The translations under genes were made by a program, and so were the position numbers. A stretch of 10,040 nt of DNA. Source: Psychrobacter sp. Lineage in GTDB: Bacteria; Pseudomonadota; Gammaproteobacteria; Pseudomonadales; Moraxellaceae. Below the pieces are notes generated by a model. That model had not been told where the DNA came from and made no database searches. It saw only the letters and a program-made list of their open reading frames with translations. Of the stretch, positions 6,934-10,040 are shown piece after piece. The stretch is from NCBI RefSeq assembly GCF_030454045.1, contig NZ_JAKDJE010000093.1:1-10040 (forward strand), read 5' to 3'. Within the stretch, counting starts at the first letter, position 1; each line of letters starts with the position of its first letter.

Positions 6934-7456
6934 AACATCGACGGATTTAAATGTAGAGGCGCTAACGCAGTGCAGTCCTGAATCATTGCAAGCACAGCCT
7001 GTGGTAGAGGTGGTGTTAGCGCTAGGTAGTAATTATCAAGCCGAAAAATACCTACCGCTTGCTCGAGAGCGTTTAGCAGCGTTAGGCGAGGTGCGATTGT
7101 CTACGGCGTTTCAAAACCCTGATTTTACCGCGACTACCCAATTACCAAAACCTGACTATAACAATCAGTGTGTCCATCTAGTACTGACCACACCGATGCG
7201 TCTACAACAACTACAGCAAACCTTTAAAACGCTTGAAGGCGATTGTAATAGATGTCGACAAACCAAACCCAATCAAGTGCGGCGGGTGACGATGGATATT
7301 GATATTTTGATGATTAAATTGGCTAGCGTAGAAAATAGCCTAAGCAAAAATATTGTATATTTACCAACAAAAAATTGGATAATAATGACCGATCGCTATC
7401 CCTTCAAGGCGCATGAGAGATTAGGGATTAAAGAGTTGGCGATAGCCCATAATTAG
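6923..7456 (+). CDS. folK: Divergent HPPK-like protein (FolK family)
   Basis: The family transfers pyrophosphate from ATP to 6-hydroxymethyl-dihydropterin, the step after FolB. From ATG 6923 the protein has 177 residues; E. coli FolK has about 159. Visible family features are LALGSN (32-37), PDYNN (Y79 and N81, matching pterin-binding Y53 and N55 of E. coli), E105, RCR with R110 and R112 (R82/R84), and TMDIDIL with the magnesium aspartates D125 and D127. The usual WGPRTLDLD is altered to QVRRVTMDID with a loop about two residues longer, and the C-terminal half lacks the PH motif (E. coli P114-H115) and the NRGF segment; YLPTKNW stands there. It may be active, weak or a non-catalytic paralogue, with a canonical folK elsewhere. 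The start overlaps the folB stop; ATG 6926 and ATG 6908 (behind AAAGAAG) are alternatives. The frame stays open back to 6797, but that part is a shadow of folB. Confidence 0.8.
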   Translation: MMHKTSTDLNVEALTQCSPESLQAQPVVEVVLALGSNYQAEKYLPLARERLAALGEVRLSTAFQNPDFTATTQLPKPDYNNQCVHLVLTTPMRLQQLQQTFKTLEGDCNRCRQTKPNQVRRVTMDIDILMIKLASVENSLSKNIVYLPTKNWIIMTDRYPFKAHERLGIKELAIAHN

Positions 7457-7478
7457 CAATTTAAATAGTACTTGATAG

Positions 7479-7513
7479 CGCTTTAGAAAAACAGGGAAAG
7501 CGAAAGGGTTTTA
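7479..7513 (+). terminator. Weak terminator-like hairpin after the folK-like gene
   Basis: CGCTTT (7479-7484) pairs with AAAGCG (7497-7502), with a 12-base A-rich loop. TTTT follows six or so bases later, in GGGTTTTAAAA. The stem is short, so any termination would be weak; the larger structure at 7520-7569 is the better candidate. Confidence 0.25.
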
Positions 7514-7519
7514 AAAATA

Positions 7520-7569
7520 ATACCTATGGCAAGCTGCGTATCGAAGCGCGGTGAGCTCACCGCAGGTAT
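7520..7569. terminator. Structured element between convergent folK-like gene and cysE
   Basis: GCGGTGAG/CTCACCGC (7548-7563) is a perfect 16-base palindrome. The flanking arms ATACCT (7520-7525) and AGGTAT (7564-7569) also pair. A smaller hairpin (7533-7547, GCTGCG against CGAAGC with one mismatch) sits between them, so the whole could fold as a three-way junction. On the - strand the outer arm is followed by TATTTTTAA, fitting a cysE terminator. On the + strand it is followed by a looser T-rich stretch. A bidirectional terminator is the simplest reading; the palindrome could also bind a dimeric protein. Confidence 0.5.
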
Positions 7570-7611
7570 CACTATTGAAATTTTAGTATTTTATGACTGA
7601 ATTTGCGTAGT

Positions 7612-8523
7612 TTATTTGCTTTCAGTATCTGCTGTATCGGCATCTGTACGACCAATCACGTCCAAATCCTCTAAGCACAGCTTATCGTATTCTTTTTTGC
7701 AAAAGTTAGGATCGATGTCGCACATCGCTGACTGCAACTGGTCCAAACGATTCTCTGATTGTTGGATATGCTCAAGCATTTTAGCAAAGGCTTCTGCAAC
7801 AGGATCTTGTGAATGGGGGTCGATACCATAAGCGCGGAAAGTATGGGTGCGCTTGGCGGTAGGAGTGCCTTCTTTGACGTGAGAGTGATTGGCCTCACCA
7901 GCTTGTGCCGCTTTTTCTTGCTGCTTGGCATCTTGTACCTTTGCAGTAAGCGGGTTGCCTTTTTCGTCATGATAATCTGAAATCATACGAGCCGCACTAC
8001 CGACCATAGTAGCGCCTGCTGGTACGGGTTTTACTACCACTGCATTTGAGCCGATTTTGGCATTTTTACCGACGGTAAATGGCCCCAAAACTTTGGCGCC
8101 AGCGCCAACGGTCACACCATCTTCTAGCGTTGGATGTCGTTTGCCATTATTCCAAGACACACCGCCTAGAGTAACACCGTGATACAACGTCACATCGTTG
8201 CCAATCTCAGCAGTCTCACCGATGACGACCCCAACACCATGATCGATAAAGAAACGCTTACCAATCTTGGCAGCAGGGTGAATCTCAATACCTGTAATAA
8301 TACGCGAGCCGTATGAGATGACGCGAGCCGCCAGTTTCTGTTCATGGTTCCATAGGCAATGCGCGCCGCGATGTAGAATGAGCGCATGGATACCTGGATA
8401 GGTTAGGATGACTTCCAAGCTATTGCGCGCTGCAGGATCGCGGTTAAATACCGCATCGATATCTTCTTTCAGGTCTTTTTTGATGCTGGCAAGTGTTTTG
8501 AACCATTTGGCTGGCACTGACAT
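7612..8523 (-). CDS. cysE: Serine O-acetyltransferase (CysE/EpsC type)
   Basis: This cytoplasmic enzyme acetylates L-serine with acetyl-CoA to O-acetylserine, the entry to cysteine synthesis. It is the short-N-terminus form: a helical start (1-60) leads into a left-handed beta-helix of hexapeptide repeats (about 75-180). Key motifs are GIEIHPAAKIG (78-88), FFIDHG with catalytic H95 and D94, GETAEIG, and TLGG followed by KRHP. E80 stands where E. coli has D143, as is usual in the Bacillus-type branch. After about 185 comes an unusual long tail: a charged, Ala/Gln-rich linker (190-225) and a predicted helix (240-267, VAEAFAKMLEHIQQSENRLDQLQ) ending near C268 and C275. The C-terminal peptide that mediates cysteine inhibition in E. 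coli is not recognisable. At 303 residues it is longer than the roughly 260 I recall for Pseudomonas. Its ATG has AGGA at 8530-8533. It lies 189 bases downstream of trmJ on the same strand. Confidence 0.95.
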   Translation of the reverse strand: MSVPAKWFKTLASIKKDLKEDIDAVFNRDPAARNSLEVILTYPGIHALILHRGAHCLWNHEQKLAARVISYGSRIITGIEIHPAAKIGKRFFIDHGVGVVIGETAEIGNDVTLYHGVTLGGVSWNNGKRHPTLEDGVTVGAGAKVLGPFTVGKNAKIGSNAVVVKPVPAGATMVGSAARMISDYHDEKGNPLTAKVQDAKQQEKAAQAGEANHSHVKEGTPTAKRTHTFRAYGIDPHSQDPVAEAFAKMLEHIQQSENRLDQLQSAMCDIDPNFCKKEYDKLCLEDLDVIGRTDADTADTESK

Positions 8524-8712
8524 AAAGTGTCCTATCTATTCGTCGGTAAAGTAGCGTTGCTAAAGTAGCAATGTCTTTATTTTATGGTCATGATGGTTAA
8601 ATAATGATGAGAGTATATTGTTGCTCATTTTTTCTAAGTTATAACAGCTTTGTACCGCAAAATATAGTAAAAAGCTGTCAAATTAAGGCAAGCTGATACG
8701 CAATGACTTGTT
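8524..8712 (-). promoter_or_regulatory. cysE leader with two inverted repeats
   Basis: This 189-base gap between trmJ and cysE holds no gene. TTGCTA (8557-8562) and TAGCAA (8566-8571) form a tight 6-bp hairpin 34-48 bases before the cysE start. TAAAGTAGC is directly repeated at 8547-8555 and 8561-8569. Further up, ACAGCTTT (8644-8651) and AAAGCTGT (8671-8678) form an 8-bp inverted repeat with a 19-base spacer, which could be a weak trmJ terminator or an operator. A TATACT on the - strand is a possible -10 site without a good -35. I see no recognisable riboswitch. Confidence 0.35.
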
Positions 8713-9594
8713 TTAGTCTTTTGATAGTTTTGCAATCAAAGCACTTAATAGCTGATACTCTTTTTGATCAAGCTGTAAGCGTGACCCAAGTCTAGACAAG
8801 CGTGATGGCAATGACTTTAGATGTTCGCTATTTGCCAGACCGCGCTGTACCATAAGGTCAGTAGTACGCTGAATAAGCTGTTGCAACTGCTGCTGAGTAA
8901 TAGCTGGCTCATCCCATTGCTGACGCAAATGCACCTCAAACGCTGACTGAGTAGCAATGCTCAAGTCAGTCTCTACCGTGTCTGCCATCTGAATGTGAGT
9001 TTGGGCATACGCAAATATAAAGCTTGCAGTGACTTGTACTGCTGAGGCGACATTTAATACAGGATAAGCAGGGTTTGCATCGATTTGAACATGATAATCG
9101 GCGTACGCCAGCTCTTCATTGGTCAGTCCACGATCTTCACGCCCAAATAAGATCGCGATATTTGGTTTGCTAGAAACAGCGTCTGATGAGGTGTCAACGT
9201 TATTATTTGCACTTAAAGCCGACTGTGTATCAATAAAATCAAACATAATCTTAGCGGCTTGCGTGGATGTCACAACAGGGCGCGGCATATGACGACTGCG
9301 GCTGCTGGCTGCAAATACCAGTTGACAGTCGGAAATGGCAGACTCTAGAGTAGGTGCGATCACAGCAGATGACAGCAGCTCACTACCACCTGCCGCATGA
9401 GAGACACTGGTCTCATCAATTGGCAATTTGGGGTCGACAACGGTCAAACGGGACAAGCCCATTGTATGCATGGCGCGTGCGGCTGAGCCGATATTGGCAG
9501 GCAACGTCGTATTGACCATCACAACTTGTAAGCAGTCGAGGTAGTCATTCACTGTAAGGGCTTGCTCAGTAGATGATAAAGAGTCGTTACTCAT
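8713..9594 (-). CDS. trmJ: tRNA (cytidine/uridine-2'-O-)-methyltransferase TrmJ
   Basis: TrmJ is a SPOUT-class enzyme that uses S-adenosylmethionine to 2'-O-methylate the base-32 nucleotide in the tRNA anticodon loop. The knotted domain is clear: motif 1 VMVNTTLPANIGSAARAMHTMGL (R40 matches the conserved arginine), LTVVDPK, motif 2 ILFGREDRGLTNEEL (148-162), and motif 3 YPVLNVASAVQV (177-188). The C-terminal helical part (about 215-293) is typical of TrmJ rather than of the smaller TrmL. There is a low-complexity Ser/Asn/Asp-rich insert at about 124-143, before motif 2. The 293-residue length is above the roughly 246 of E. coli. ATG 9594 shares its A with the TAA of the upstream hpt gene, and GGGA (9600-9603) serves as a ribosome binding site, so translation is probably coupled. 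trmJ next to cysE is also found in Pseudomonas and Acinetobacter relatives, there followed by iscR. Confidence 0.93.
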   Translation of the reverse strand: MSNDSLSSTEQALTVNDYLDCLQVVMVNTTLPANIGSAARAMHTMGLSRLTVVDPKLPIDETSVSHAAGGSELLSSAVIAPTLESAISDCQLVFAASSRSRHMPRPVVTSTQAAKIMFDFIDTQSALSANNNVDTSSDAVSSKPNIAILFGREDRGLTNEELAYADYHVQIDANPAYPVLNVASAVQVTASFIFAYAQTHIQMADTVETDLSIATQSAFEVHLRQQWDEPAITQQQLQQLIQRTTDLMVQRGLANSEHLKSLPSRLSRLGSRLQLDQKEYQLLSALIAKLSKD

Positions 9595-9974
9595 TATTGT
9601 CCCAATCTTTGATGGATTTCTTGTTCAGCACGTTGTAATGCGACAGCGATTTCTTCAATAAGATCTGCTTGCTCACTGATGCGGCGCTCGCGGCAATATT
9701 CTTGTAGCTGGCTGCTAAGACGAACCAGCTGAGTCGTACCCAAATTGGCACTTGCGCCTTTTAGAGCATGAACCGTTTCAAAACCATTTGCATTATCGCC
9801 TTCTTTTTGCGCCGCTCTCAATGCCTCGATCCGCTTTTGACTGTCATGCAGGTATAGCTGTATCAGATCGACAAAATCTTCTTCTAGCAAGTCACGCATA
9901 TCTTCGAACTGTTCGTGATTGATAATCTCTTCATCAGTCTGACCAGTTATATTATTATTCGTCATGTCAGTCAT
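9594..9974 (-). CDS. Stand-alone Hpt (histidine phosphotransfer) domain protein
   Basis: This small soluble protein is essentially one Hpt four-helix bundle. The phosphorylation motif VHALKGASANLG places the receiver histidine at H69 (numbered from ATG 9974; H73 from TTG 9986), in the family pattern HxLKGxxxxxG. Helices before it (FEDMRDLLEEDFVDLIQLYLHDSQKRIEALRAA) and after it (TTQLVRLSSQLQEYCR and the Glu/Gln-rich end) complete the bundle. Hpt proteins shuttle phosphate between receiver domains of hybrid kinases and response regulators, but no kinase or receiver is in the window, so the partner is unknown. I prefer ATG 9974 (126 residues) because TTGGAT lies about 7 bases before it; TTG 9986 gives 130 residues and ATG 9965 gives 123. 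The stop overlaps the trmJ start by one base, which implies one transcript with trmJ. Confidence 0.88.
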   Translation of the reverse strand: MTDMTNNNITGQTDEEIINHEQFEDMRDLLEEDFVDLIQLYLHDSQKRIEALRAAQKEGDNANGFETVHALKGASANLGTTQLVRLSSQLQEYCRERRISEQADLIEEIAVALQRAEQEIHQRLGQ

Positions 9975-10022
9975 GGTTTTATCCAATCTTAGATTAACAC
10001 ACCAAGTGCAACGCTAATTAAT

Positions 10023-10028
10023 ATTATA
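10023..10028 (-). promoter_or_regulatory. Candidate -10 box for the hpt-trmJ transcript
   Basis: The - strand reads TATAAT here, a perfect -10 consensus, about 49 bases before the hpt ATG. The matching -35 site would fall beyond the right edge of the window, so the promoter cannot be confirmed. Confidence 0.35.
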
Positions 10029-10040
10029 GAACGCCTGCAT

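Noticed and set aside
1..10040. Search for mobile elements, CRISPR arrays, tRNA/rRNA genes, toxin-antitoxin pairs or defence genes
   Set aside because: No transposase or integrase, terminal inverted repeats, regularly spaced repeats, tRNA-like cloverleafs or small paired genes were seen. The gene content is housekeeping.

Overview
This window looks like a conserved chromosomal stretch from a gammaproteobacterium of the Moraxellaceae, most likely a Psychrobacter-type organism. That reading rests on recognised protein families, the fused TyrA-AroA protein, the pheA-hisC-tyrA/aroA order, the trmJ-cysE pair, and moderate G+C coding DNA with AT-rich spacers. I could not run a search, so the genus is an inference. 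I see no transposase, integrase, phage gene, CRISPR array, rRNA or tRNA.

Layout. Positions 1-411 hold no convincing gene and probably carry the control region of the next operon. Positions 412-5266 (+) are an aromatic amino acid block: pheA (chorismate mutase/prephenate dehydratase), a hisC-type aminotransferase, and a fused prephenate dehydrogenase/EPSP synthase. A strong intrinsic terminator at 5343-5385 closes it. Positions 5490-7456 (+) are rarD (EamA-type permease), folB (dihydroneopterin aldolase) and an overlapping, divergent folK-like gene. The 7457-7611 gap between convergent genes holds a structured, terminator-like element. Positions 7612-9974 (-) carry, in transcription order, an Hpt phosphotransfer protein, trmJ (tRNA Nm32 methyltransferase) and cysE (serine acetyltransferase). 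The hpt stop and trmJ start share a base; cysE follows after a 189-base gap.

How the genes work together. AroA supplies EPSP, the precursor of chorismate. PheA takes chorismate through prephenate to phenylpyruvate. TyrA takes prephenate or arogenate towards tyrosine. The HisC-family enzyme probably transaminates the keto acids as well as, or instead of, histidinol phosphate. The block is a shortened form of the gyrA-serC-pheA-hisC-tyrA-aroA-cmk-rpsA supraoperon of other gammaproteobacteria: I see no serC just upstream and no cmk/rpsA downstream. FolB and the FolK-like protein belong to consecutive folate steps. CysE begins cysteine synthesis, and its usual neighbour iscR is not seen in this window.

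I did not find an undescribed multi-gene system; this is mostly housekeeping DNA. The items most worth a second look are the divergent FolK-like protein, the CP4-like EPSP synthase motifs in the fusion, the Hpt-trmJ coupling, a pair of 17-base-spaced ATCTAA-type repeats before both pheA and tyrA, and two strong intergenic hairpins.
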